NCBI GenBank assembly: GCA_016192425.1
Contig: JACPUE010000013.1
Location: 1 to 36,147 of the forward strand
DNA from: Burkholderiales bacterium
GTDB taxonomy: Bacteria > Pseudomonadota > Gammaproteobacteria > Burkholderiales > Burkholderiaceae_C
DNA length: 36,147 bases
Direction of reading: 5' to 3'
This document shows, one piece after another, positions 6,815-13,818 of the stretch. Within the stretch, counting starts at the first letter, position 1. Each line of letters begins with the position of its first letter. The notes under the pieces are model-generated. The model was not told the DNA's origin, ran no database searches, and saw nothing but the letters and a program-made list of their open reading frames with translations. Made by a program: the position numbers and the translations under genes.

Positions 6815-7756
6815 ATGGACAAACTGCAGGCCATGACAAGCTTCGTCCGCATCGTGGAGGCAGGCAGCCTGACCGGCGCGGCTGCACGGCTGGGTACCTC
6901 GCTGGCATCGGTGGTGCGTTCGCTTGCTGCGCTGGAAAGCGTTTTGGGCGTGCGGTTGCTCAACCGCACGACACGGCGCATCGCACTGACGGACGAGGGA
7001 CGCGAATACTACGAACGCTGTCGCCGGTTGCTGGCCGAAATCGAGGACGTCGAAGCGGCGCTCTGCGACCGCCGCGCCACACCCGTGGGACGACTTGCGC
7101 TGACAGCGCCCGTGATGTTCGGGCGTTTGCATGTGGCGCCGGTCGCCATTGACTTCATGCAGCGCTATCCGGGGGTACGCGTCGAGTTGGCCTTGCTCGA
7201 CCGGATCGTGGATCTCATTGACGAAGGAATAGACCTGGCGGTGCGCATTGGGCCGCTGCCCGATTCTTCGTTTGTGGCGATGCCACTGGGCAGCACCCGG
7301 CGTGTGGTGTGTGCAAGCCCGGAGTTTCTCGCTCGCCACGGAGTCCCGGCACGGCCCGCCGACCTTGCGGGCAAGCCATGTGTGCGCTTTTCAGGGTTGG
7401 GGCGCAGCCTGAACTGGGATTTTGGTGACAGCAGCGACGACGCCACCAAGTCCCGCCGTCGCGGTGCAGAGGGTGCGCGCGTGACGGTGGGTGAATCCTT
7501 CGTCACCAACCAGGTGGACACGGCGCTGGCGGCATGTGCTGCAGGCCTGGGCTATGGGCGCTTTCTGGCATACCAGGTGCGTGACGCGTTGGTGCGTGGC
7601 GCGCTGGTTCGCGTGCTCGAAGCCCACGAGCCGCCGCCGGTGCCTGTGCACCTGGTCTGTCCGCACTCGCGGCTTCTTTCGTCGCGGGTTCGCACTTTCA
7701 TCGACCATGCCGCGCCTCTATTGCGGGCGCGGCTTGCCGATGGTTCTGCAAATTGA
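6815..7756 (+). CDS. LysR-family transcriptional regulator
   Basis: A 313-residue LysR regulator. The winged helix-turn-helix covers about residues 1-60 (MDKLQAMTSFVRIVEAGSLT, then LESVLGVRLLNRTTRRIALT), followed by the linker helix and a periplasmic-binding-protein-like effector domain. It resembles the large AaeR/YafC-like group that often governs a divergent oxidoreductase or GST gene, and here it faces the flavoprotein/GST operon. No ribosome-binding site precedes the ATG. A TAATAT at 6803-6808 would place transcription start almost on the ATG, so the message may be leaderless. The gap contains CCGTTTACCGGTTTA (6790-6804), a candidate operator. The effector is not known. Confidence 0.9.
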   Translation: MDKLQAMTSFVRIVEAGSLTGAAARLGTSLASVVRSLAALESVLGVRLLNRTTRRIALTDEGREYYERCRRLLAEIEDVEAALCDRRATPVGRLALTAPVMFGRLHVAPVAIDFMQRYPGVRVELALLDRIVDLIDEGIDLAVRIGPLPDSSFVAMPLGSTRRVVCASPEFLARHGVPARPADLAGKPCVRFSGLGRSLNWDFGDSSDDATKSRRRGAEGARVTVGESFVTNQVDTALAACAAGLGYGRFLAYQVRDALVRGALVRVLEAHEPPPVPVHLVCPHSRLLSSRVRTFIDHAAPLLRARLADGSAN

Positions 7757-7788
7757 GCGCTGATTTTTGGAGCTGAGGCAGGCTACAG

Positions 7789-8547
7789 TCAGCGTGGTGC
7801 CAGGCGGATCGCACCGTCCAGGCGGATCACCTCGCCGTTGAGCATGTCGTTCTCGAAGATGTGCTGGACGAGCTTGGCGTAGTCTTGCGGCGTGCCCAGG
7901 CGGCTTGGGAAGGGCACCCCAGCGGCCAGGGCGTCCTGCACTTCCTTAGGCATGCCAAAGAGCATGGGCGTGCCAAAGATGCCCGGTGCGATGGTCATGT
8001 TGCGGATGCCGTTGCGTGCCAGGTCGCGGGCGATGGGCAGGGTCATGCCCACCACGCCGCCTTTGGATGCGCTGTAGGCAGCCTGGCCGATCTGGCCGTC
8101 ATAGGCTGCGACGCTGGCGGTGGAAATCAGCACCCCGCGCTCGCCGGTGGTCTCGGGCTCGTTCTTGCACATGGCTTCGGCGGCCAGGCGGATCATGTTG
8201 AAGCTGCCGATGAGGTTGACGGTGATTGTCTTGCTGAACAGCGCCAGCGCGTGGGCGCCGTTCTTGCCCACGGTTTTTTCAGCGGGCGCGATGCCTGCGC
8301 AGTTGACCAGGCCCATGAGCTTGCCCATGGACACGGCTTTGGCCACCACGGCCTGGCCATCGGCTTCGCTGCTGACATCGCAGCGCACGAAGGCGCCGCC
8401 AATGTCCTTGGCAACCGCTTCGCCCTTGTCGGCTTGCATGTCTGCAATGACCACTTTGCCGCCCTGGGCTGCCAGCATGCGTGCCGTGCCTTCACCCAGA
8501 CCGGAGGCTCCGCCCGTGACGATGAATACCTTGCCCTTGATGTCCAT
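7789..8547 (-). CDS. Short-chain dehydrogenase, 3-hydroxyacyl-CoA dehydrogenase type II-like
   Basis: A 252-residue NAD(P)-dependent short-chain dehydrogenase. The Rossmann glycine motif is TGGASGLG (11-18), NCAG stands at 82-85, and the catalytic triad is S145, Y158 and K162 (YSASK). Length and motifs such as [20 protein letters not shown] and PGIFGTPML resemble the HSD17B10 / 3-hydroxyacyl-CoA dehydrogenase type 2 group, used in branched-chain or fatty acyl-CoA oxidation. Start ATG at 8547 with GGAG upstream; 12 further codons in frame were left out. The gene is followed at 7756 by the convergent LysR gene, and the iron-binding protein gene lies 73 bases upstream in the same direction without obvious functional relation. 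Confidence 0.87.
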   Translation of the reverse strand: MDIKGKVFIVTGGASGLGEGTARMLAAQGGKVVIADMQADKGEAVAKDIGGAFVRCDVSSEADGQAVVAKAVSMGKLMGLVNCAGIAPAEKTVGKNGAHALALFSKTITVNLIGSFNMIRLAAEAMCKNEPETTGERGVLISTASVAAYDGQIGQAAYSASKGGVVGMTLPIARDLARNGIRNMTIAPGIFGTPMLFGMPKEVQDALAAGVPFPSRLGTPQDYAKLVQHIFENDMLNGEVIRLDGAIRLAPR

Positions 8548-8620
8548 GTGCAACTCCAATGAATGACGTAACGTAAACGTCAATTATCGCTGATGCATGC
8601 TTAAGAGCAAAGGCCAGCGT

Positions 8621-9676
8621 TCACTTGAACCCCACGCGGTCCAGCATTTGCTGCACCTTCACGGTGTTGGCGCCCACGGTGCTGATGGGAATGGTTTCGC
8701 TCTTGAAAGGAGCGCCGCCGGTCATGGATTTGAGGGCTGGGTTGTCCACCGTTACGCCCTTGGCGGCGGGCCACTCATTGTTGCCGTTGGCAAAGTAGTT
8801 CTGGGCAGGGGCGCTGGCCAGATACTCCAGGAACTTGACGGCGTTGTCCTGGTTCTTGCTGTAGCGTGCCACGGCGCCACCGGCAATGTTCACGTGGGTG
8901 CCCCAGGTTTGCTGGTTGGGGAACACGACGCCCACCTTGCTGACCACGGCCGCGTCTTCCGGTTTGGTGGAACGCAGCATGCGGGCGAGGTAGTAGCTGT
9001 TGGTCACGGCGATGTCGCATTCGCCAGCTGCAACGGCCTTGATCTGGTCGGTATCGCCGCCCTTGGGGGCTCGCGCCAGGTTGGCGACCATTCCCTTGAG
9101 CCATTCTTCGGTCTTGGCTTCGCCCAGATGTTCGGTCACAGCGCCAAACAGGCTCAGGTTGTAGGGGTGCGAACCCGAGCGGATGCACAGCTTGCCCTTG
9201 TTCTTGGGGTCGCCCAGCTCTTCGTAGGTGTCCACATCGTCTTTTTGCACCTTGGTCTTGTTGTACACGATGACCCGGGCACGGGTAGAGAAGCCGTACC
9301 AGGCGATGGCGCCATCCGCCCCTGCCTGGCTGCGCAGGTGGGCGGGAATGGCGTCGTTCAACACCTTGGAGTGGATGGGCTTGAACAGTCCATCCACTTC
9401 GCCTTTGTACAGGCGTGCCGCGTCCACCAGCAGGATCACGTCTGCGGGCGATGCCGAGCCTTCTGCCTTCAGGCGCGCCAGGATGCCGGCATCGTCTGCG
9501 TCCACGCGGTTGATGCGGATGCCCGTGGCTTTGGTGAAGTCGTTGTAGAGCGCCTCGTCGGTGGAGTAGTGGCGAGCCGAATAGAGATTGACGACCTGTT
9601 CTTGCGCCGATGCGGCACCAAGGGTCAGGGCAAGTGCACCGCCAGCCAGCAGGGCGGGGACGAATTTTTGGAACAT
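8621..9676 (-). CDS. Ferric-iron ABC transporter substrate-binding protein (FbpA/FutA-like)
   Basis: A 351-residue periplasmic binding protein with a signal peptide (about 1-24, ASA-QEQ). The mature start VVNLYSARHYSTD and the paired tyrosines Y228-Y229 in VTNSYYLARM are typical of the Fe(III)-binding FbpA/FutA group, in which the tyrosines hold the iron. Its function would be capture of ferric iron in the periplasm for an ABC permease. No permease or ATPase gene lies on either side, so its partners must be encoded elsewhere or it is an orphan. No Fur box was recognisable; a plausible sigma-70 promoter lies at 9712-9740. Confidence 0.9.
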   Translation of the reverse strand: MFQKFVPALLAGGALALTLGAASAQEQVVNLYSARHYSTDEALYNDFTKATGIRINRVDADDAGILARLKAEGSASPADVILLVDAARLYKGEVDGLFKPIHSKVLNDAIPAHLRSQAGADGAIAWYGFSTRARVIVYNKTKVQKDDVDTYEELGDPKNKGKLCIRSGSHPYNLSLFGAVTEHLGEAKTEEWLKGMVANLARAPKGGDTDQIKAVAAGECDIAVTNSYYLARMLRSTKPEDAAVVSKVGVVFPNQQTWGTHVNIAGGAVARYSKNQDNAVKFLEYLASAPAQNYFANGNNEWPAAKGVTVDNPALKSMTGGAPFKSETIPISTVGANTVKVQQMLDRVGFK

Positions 9677-9711
9677 GGGTCGGGGCTTTCTCTGGATTTC
9701 AACAGCTGTGG

Positions 9712-9740
9712 ATCATAAGGCAAACACGAACAATTCGCAA
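9712..9740 (-). promoter_or_regulatory. Candidate sigma-70 promoter of the iron-binding protein gene
   Basis: On the minus strand TTGCGA (9740-9735) is followed, after exactly 17 bases, by TATGAT (9717-9712). The -10 box lies 36 bases upstream of the ATG. Spacing is ideal and both boxes are close to consensus. No experimental support. Confidence 0.55.
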
Positions 9741-9786
9741 TTGGTGGTTGCTGCGCAAGAAGCCAGTATTCAGGGCGATTTTGGCG

Positions 9787-9815
9787 AAAAAAAAGCCCGG
9801 TCGAAACCGGGCTTT
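9787..9815 (-). terminator. Intrinsic terminator downstream of phaP
   Basis: AAAGCCCGGT (9792-9801) and ACCGGGCTTT (9806-9815) form a perfect 10-bp stem closed by a 4-base loop. On the minus strand it is followed by a run of eight T (9794-9787, partly shared with the stem). This is a textbook rho-independent terminator for leftward transcription from phaP, 147 bases after its stop codon. Confidence 0.9.
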
Positions 9816-9890
9816 GAAAGGATCCAAGAAACGGGGGTTTCGAGAGGATCCAAGGAGACAACTGGAGAGTCCTGCGCTTGCAGAACCGAT
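9787..9890 (-). ncRNA. Candidate small RNA or structured 3' UTR downstream of phaP
   Basis: Reading left, the stretch between the phasin stop and its terminator is unusually structured. GGATCC arms (9846-9851 and 9820-9825) enclose GAAAC (9841-9837), a CCCC loop (9836-9833) and GTTTC (9832-9828), giving a hairpin that presents C-rich bases. A perfect intrinsic terminator follows. Upstream of the hairpin are several UCUCC/UCCU runs that resemble anti-Shine-Dalgarno sequences, a known property of many bacterial small RNAs. A GATAAT at 9902-9897 would be a -10 box, but no good -35 is present, so processing from the phaP message is as likely as an independent transcript. The 5' end given is a guess. 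Confidence 0.35.
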
Positions 9891-9961
9891 GTGCGTATTA
9901 TCAGGGTAAATCAGGGTAATCCCTGAAATTTGGCTAGAGAGTGTGCTCCAAAACCACAGGC

Positions 9962-10510
9962 TCAGCGCTTGCGCGGTGCGGCGGTCTTGGCGGCGTCGGC
10001 AGCCGTGGTGGCCATGGCGTTGAAGTTGGCTTCTGCGGCGTCGGTTGCTTGCTTGACGGCTTTTTGCACCGAATCGAAAGCGTTGTTGGCGGCAGATACG
10101 GCGCTCTTCATCACGGCGACGGCAGTCTCGGAGCCAGCGGGTGCATTTTTGGCAGCGGCGTCCACCATGTTGGTGAAGTTCTTTTGGGCTTCGCTGGCCT
10201 TGGCTTCGGCCACTTTGGTGAATTCGGTGCTGGTGCCCGAGGCGATGTCGTACAGATGGCGGCTGTAGGAGGCGGTCTTTTCAGCCAGGGGTTGCAGCAG
10301 GCCGGCCTGCAGGGCCATCAGTTCCTGAACGTCCTTGACGCTCAGCACGGCCTGGGTGTGGTTGGCGGCTTCGTTCAGGGCTGCGCGGGAGGCGGTGATG
10401 TTCAATTCCACCAGCTTTTCCACGCCTTCAAAGGCCTTGCTCGTCAGGCCAAAAAGGGTTTCCATGTTGGCTTTGTGGGCGGCCAGGATTTGTTCGGTCG
10501 TCAGGGACAT
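9962..10510 (-). CDS. phaP: Phasin, polyhydroxyalkanoate granule-associated protein
   Basis: A 182-residue phasin (phasin_2 type, close in length to Ralstonia PhaP1). It begins [20 protein letters not shown], continues as amphipathic helices ([20 protein letters not shown], then [20 protein letters not shown]) and ends in an Ala/Lys-rich tail. Phasins coat PHA granules in the cytoplasm and set their number and size. The gene stands alone, with its own promoter (10609-10636), two copies of a 15-bp motif around that promoter and a strong terminator, as expected of a highly expressed gene repressed by PhaR. PHA synthase genes are not in the window. Confidence 0.92.
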   Translation of the reverse strand: MSLTTEQILAAHKANMETLFGLTSKAFEGVEKLVELNITASRAALNEAANHTQAVLSVKDVQELMALQAGLLQPLAEKTASYSRHLYDIASGTSTEFTKVAEAKASEAQKNFTNMVDAAAKNAPAGSETAVAVMKSAVSAANNAFDSVQKAVKQATDAAEANFNAMATTAADAAKTAAPRKR

Positions 10511-10585
10511 GTGATATCTCCATTGCTTTGAGGTGCTTGACCTCGGGTTTCAGGATCTGTCTGCGCTGTCCATGCTCACGATTCA

Positions 10586-10600
10586 TGTTGCAGTGCAGCA
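10586..10600. promoter_or_regulatory. Candidate PhaR operator, copy 1 (at transcription start of phaP)
   Basis: TGTTGCAGTGCAGCA. It matches copy 2 at 10644-10658 in 13 of 15 positions (consensus TGTTGCNNTGCAGCA) and covers the expected first transcribed bases. PhaR repressors are known to bind TGC/GCA-rich sites near phasin promoters; assignment to PhaR is inferred. Confidence 0.5.
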
Positions 10601-10608
10601 TGGGCTTT

Positions 10609-10636
10609 ATTGTAGGCCTGCATTTGTGAAAATCAA
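10609..10636 (-). promoter_or_regulatory. Candidate sigma-70 promoter of phaP
   Basis: On the minus strand TTGATT (10636-10631), a 16-base spacer and TACAAT (10614-10609). The predicted start near 10602 gives a leader of about 90 bases. It is flanked on both sides by the repeated TGTTGCNNTGCAGCA motif. Confidence 0.6.
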
Positions 10637-10643
10637 GTGAAAT

Positions 10644-10658
10644 TGTTGCGATGCAGCA
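10644..10658. promoter_or_regulatory. Candidate PhaR operator, copy 2 (upstream of the phaP -35 box)
   Basis: TGTTGCGATGCAGCA, starting 58 bases from copy 1 in the same orientation and lying 7 bases upstream of the -35 box. The pair brackets the promoter, an arrangement suited to repression, possibly with looping or cooperative binding. Confidence 0.5.
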
Positions 10659-10762
10659 ATCTAGTGAGCAAACCTTACAAAGTGTTGCCACTTCGGTGGG
10701 GTGTACACAGGTGACTTTGCTGGCTTGGCGCCCCAGGCTTTGCGCGCGCAGAATGCAGCCCC

Positions 10763-11206
10763 ATGAACGCACAGCACCGTCCCAAGCCATTGCCGCGCAG
10801 CGCTTTTCCAGTTTTTCGAACCATTACCACACGCTGGATGGACAACGACGTTTATGGACACGTCAACAATGTCGTGTACTACAGTTGGTTCGACACGGCG
10901 GTGAATGCTTACCTGATCGAGCAGGGGGTTCTCGATATCCACGCCGGACAAACCATAGGCCTGGTGATCGAGACCCAGTGCAATTACTTTGCGCCGCTGG
11001 CGTTCCCGCAGGACGTGCAGGCGGGCATCCGGGTGGCGCACATGGGCACATCCAGCGTGCGCTATGAGGTGGGGTTGTTTGCCTCTGGCGAAGAGCTTTG
11101 CGCAGCGGCGGGTCATTTCGTCCATGTGTATGTGGACCGTGAAACCCGTCGGCCAGCAGCCTTGCCCAGTGCCTTGCGCACGGTGCTGGAGCGATTGCAG
11201 TGCTGA
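10763..11206 (+). CDS. Acyl-CoA thioesterase, 4HBT hot-dog fold (YbgC/FadM-like)
   Basis: A 147-residue single hot-dog domain protein. The signature [20 protein letters not shown] (24-43) contains the catalytic aspartate region (D27/D29) and the GHVNN turn of 4-hydroxybenzoyl-CoA-type thioesterases. These hydrolyse acyl-CoA or acyl-ACP thioesters in the cytoplasm; the substrate cannot be told from sequence. The gene is divergent from phaP across about 250 bases, which may be a coincidence or a link to acyl-CoA turnover. A 131-base gap separates it from the antiporter gene. Confidence 0.87.
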   Translation: MNAQHRPKPLPRSAFPVFRTITTRWMDNDVYGHVNNVVYYSWFDTAVNAYLIEQGVLDIHAGQTIGLVIETQCNYFAPLAFPQDVQAGIRVAHMGTSSVRYEVGLFASGEELCAAAGHFVHVYVDRETRRPAALPSALRTVLERLQC

Positions 11207-11337
11207 CGTCTCGGTACTGGGTTCAAGTTCCTGTCAGTTGTCTGGCTTGGGGCTGCCCTACACTGCGGGGCGGTTGCGTGCTCTGCCAGGCAGGGCCGCA
11301 AGCCGCTCACCAACGATAAGAACCGGGAGACATACCC

Positions 11338-12747
11338 ATGCTGCGTTTTCGCGGGCTGCTGCTGGCGGCCCTGTGCGTCGTTCCTGAACTGGCACTGGCG
11401 GCCGACATTGATGGCAGCGCGCTGGGCTGGTGGTGGGGCATTCCCTTTGCGGGCATCCTGTTGTCGATTGCTGTCATGCCGTTGGTGGCGCCCATTTTCT
11501 GGCACCACCATTTTGGCAAGGTGGCGGCGGGGTGGGCGCTGCTGTTCCTGGTACCGTTTGCCGTGGCCCATGGGCCGGGGCTGGCTGGTGCCAGCCTAGT
11601 GCATGCCTTGTTGGCTGAGTACATCCCTTTTGTGATTTTGCTGACGGCCTTGTTTACCGTGGCGGGTGGCATCTACATCAGGGGCAATCTGCACGGCAGT
11701 CCGGGGCTCAACACGGCTTTGTTGGCCATTGGTGCGGTGCTGGCCAGCTTCATGGGGACGACGGGGGCTTCCATGCTGCTGATCCGCCCGCTGATCCGCG
11801 CCAACGACAACCGCCAGCACAAGGCGCATGTGGTGGTGTTCTTCATCTTCATCGTGTCCAATGCGGGGGGCTCGCTCACCCCGCTGGGGGATCCGCCGCT
11901 GTTCCTGGGCTTCCTGAAGGGGGTGGACTTTTTCTGGACACTCTCGCACATCTTTCCTGAAACCCTGTTCCTGGTGGGGGCGCTGCTGGGCATTTTTTAT
12001 GCGCTGGACTGGTGGTACTTCCACAAGCGCGAGGAAATGCTGCAACGCGACCCCACGCCCGATACGCAAGGCATAGGCTTCGAGGGCAAGCACAACTTCG
12101 CTCTGCTGGGCGTGGTCATTGCCTTGGTGCTGATGAGCGGGTTGTGGAAGTCCTCGGCGGTCTTCAACATTGCGGGCACTGAAGTGGGCCTGCCCGGTAT
12201 CGTGCGCGACATCGGCCTGATTGCGGTGACCTTTGCCTCGCTCTGGCTCACGCCCAAGGCGGTGCATGAGAGCAACCAGTTTGGCTGGGGGCCCATGCAG
12301 GAAGTGGCCAAGCTGTTTGCAGGCATCTTCCTCACCATCATTCCCGTCATTGCCATGCTCAAGGCGGGGGGCAATGGGCCGTTTGGCGCCATCGTGAATG
12401 CCGTGACGCGGCCCGACGGATCGCCCGACCCCGCCATGTATTTCTGGGCCGCTGGAGCGCTGTCCTCATTCCTGGACAACGCGCCTACTTACCTGGTGTT
12501 CTTCAATACCGCCGGGGGGGACCCTGCCGTGCTGATGACCACGCTGGCCCCCACGCTGGCAGCCATTTCCGCTGGGTCGGTATTCATGGGTGCCAACACG
12601 TATATCGGCAATGCGCCCAATCTCATGGTCAAGGCCATTGCCGAAGACCGTGGCGTCAACATGCCCAGCTTCTTTGGCTACATGCTGTGGTCTGGCGGTA
12701 TTCTGGTGCCGCTGTTCGTGCTTATCACCTTCATCTGGTTCCGCTGA
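11338..12747 (+). CDS. NhaD/ArsB-superfamily sodium:proton antiporter
   Basis: A 469-residue inner-membrane transporter with an N-terminal signal-like segment (about 1-21) and roughly a dozen hydrophobic helices. The conserved loops FLDNAPTYLVFFNTAGG and GANTYIGNAPNLMVKAIAED, and STPLGDPPLF-type loops (here SLTPLGDPPLFLG), belong to the ion-transporter superfamily that holds NhaD. It probably exchanges Na+ for H+, although some members are annotated as citrate carriers. Ribosome site GGGAG 8 bases before the ATG. The 2-hydroxyacid dehydrogenase gene begins 9 bases after its stop, suggesting a shared message. Confidence 0.82.
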   Translation: MLRFRGLLLAALCVVPELALAADIDGSALGWWWGIPFAGILLSIAVMPLVAPIFWHHHFGKVAAGWALLFLVPFAVAHGPGLAGASLVHALLAEYIPFVILLTALFTVAGGIYIRGNLHGSPGLNTALLAIGAVLASFMGTTGASMLLIRPLIRANDNRQHKAHVVVFFIFIVSNAGGSLTPLGDPPLFLGFLKGVDFFWTLSHIFPETLFLVGALLGIFYALDWWYFHKREEMLQRDPTPDTQGIGFEGKHNFALLGVVIALVLMSGLWKSSAVFNIAGTEVGLPGIVRDIGLIAVTFASLWLTPKAVHESNQFGWGPMQEVAKLFAGIFLTIIPVIAMLKAGGNGPFGAIVNAVTRPDGSPDPAMYFWAAGALSSFLDNAPTYLVFFNTAGGDPAVLMTTLAPTLAAISAGSVFMGANTYIGNAPNLMVKAIAEDRGVNMPSFFGYMLWSGGILVPLFVLITFIWFR

Positions 12748-12756
12748 AGTTTGCCT

Positions 12757-13749
12757 ATGTCCAAGCCACGCATTCTGATTGCCCGTGCTGTGTTTCCAGA
12801 GGTGCTGCAGCGCCTGGCACAGCATTTTGAGGTCCAGGCCAACCCGCAGGACGAGATCTGGACGCCCCAGCAACTGCTCGCGCACCTGGCAGACAAAGAC
12901 GGTGCCCTGACCACCGGCAGCGAGCGCATCGACCGCAGTCTGCTGGCCGCCTGCCCGCGCCTGCGCATCGTGGCCAACATGGCCGTGGGCTACAACAACT
13001 TCGATGTGGACGCCATGACGGGGGCCGGCGTACAGGGCACCAACACGCCCGACGTGCTGACCGAAACCACGGCCGACTTCGGCTTTGCGTTGCTCATGGC
13101 CACGGCGCGGCGCGTGACAGAGAGCGAACATTTCCTGCGCGCGGGCCGCTGGAGTAAGTGGAGCTACGACATGTTTGCAGGCGCCGAGGTGCACGGCACG
13201 CGCCTGGGCATCATCGGCATGGGGCGTATCGGGCAGGGCATTGCGCGGCGCGGGGCGCACGGCTTTGGCATGGAGGTGGTCTACCACAACCGCTCGCGCC
13301 TGGCCCCGGCGCTGGAGGCCGAATGCAAGGCGCGCTACGTCTCCAAGGAAGAACTGCTGCGCACCGCCGACCATGTGGTGCTGGTGCTGCCCTACACGGC
13401 CGCCTCGCACCACACCATCGGCGCCGCCGAACTGGCGCAGATGAAGCCCACGGCCACGCTGGTGAACATTGCGCGCGGGGGCATCGTGGACGACGCCGCG
13501 CTGGCCCAGGCGCTGCGCGAGCGGCGCATTGCCGCGGCCGGGCTGGACGTGTTCGAGGGCGAGCCCCAGGTGCATCCGGGCCTGCTGGAGGTACCCAACG
13601 TGGTGCTCACGCCGCACATCGCCAGCGCCACGGTCGGCACGCGCCTGGCCATGGCCAACCTGGCCGCGGACAACCTGATTGCTTTCTTTGGCGGGCGCGG
13701 GCCGCTGACGCCCATCAACGCGCCTGCGGCGCGCCCTGTGGCGTCGTGA
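12757..13749 (+). CDS. D-isomer 2-hydroxyacid dehydrogenase (glyoxylate/hydroxypyruvate reductase-like)
   Basis: A 330-residue NAD(P)-dependent dehydrogenase. The substrate domain has VGYNNFDVDAM and TPDVLTETTADF, the coenzyme domain has GMGRIGQG, and the catalytic Arg, Glu and His lie in NIARGGIVDD, LDVFEGEP and LTPHIASAT. The set matches GyaR/GhrB-type enzymes that reduce glyoxylate and hydroxypyruvate. The frame is open from a TTG at 12751, but the ATG at 12757 starts the standard fold (MSKPRILIAR). It lies 9 bases after the antiporter gene. A hairpin repeat (13770-13811) separates it from rmuC. Confidence 0.88.
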   Translation: MSKPRILIARAVFPEVLQRLAQHFEVQANPQDEIWTPQQLLAHLADKDGALTTGSERIDRSLLAACPRLRIVANMAVGYNNFDVDAMTGAGVQGTNTPDVLTETTADFGFALLMATARRVTESEHFLRAGRWSKWSYDMFAGAEVHGTRLGIIGMGRIGQGIARRGAHGFGMEVVYHNRSRLAPALEAECKARYVSKEELLRTADHVVLVLPYTAASHHTIGAAELAQMKPTATLVNIARGGIVDDAALAQALRERRIAAAGLDVFEGEPQVHPGLLEVPNVVLTPHIASATVGTRLAMANLAADNLIAFFGGRGPLTPINAPAARPVAS

Positions 13750-13769
13750 ATTTGGGCGAAAATAGGCCC

Positions 13770-13811
13770 TGGCGCCCGATCATCAAGCGCCATCAGCTAT
13801 CAAATTGGAAG
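13770..13811 (+). repeat. Hairpin-repeat element, copy A (before rmuC)
   Basis: Contains the family core AAGCGCCATCAGCTATCAAA (13785-13804), 18 of 20 identical to copy D (24385-24404). A short stem pairs TGGCGC (13770-13775) with GCGCCA (13787-13792). The element ends 7 bases before the rmuC GTG. Confidence 0.65.
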
Positions 13812-13818
13812 CAAATCC

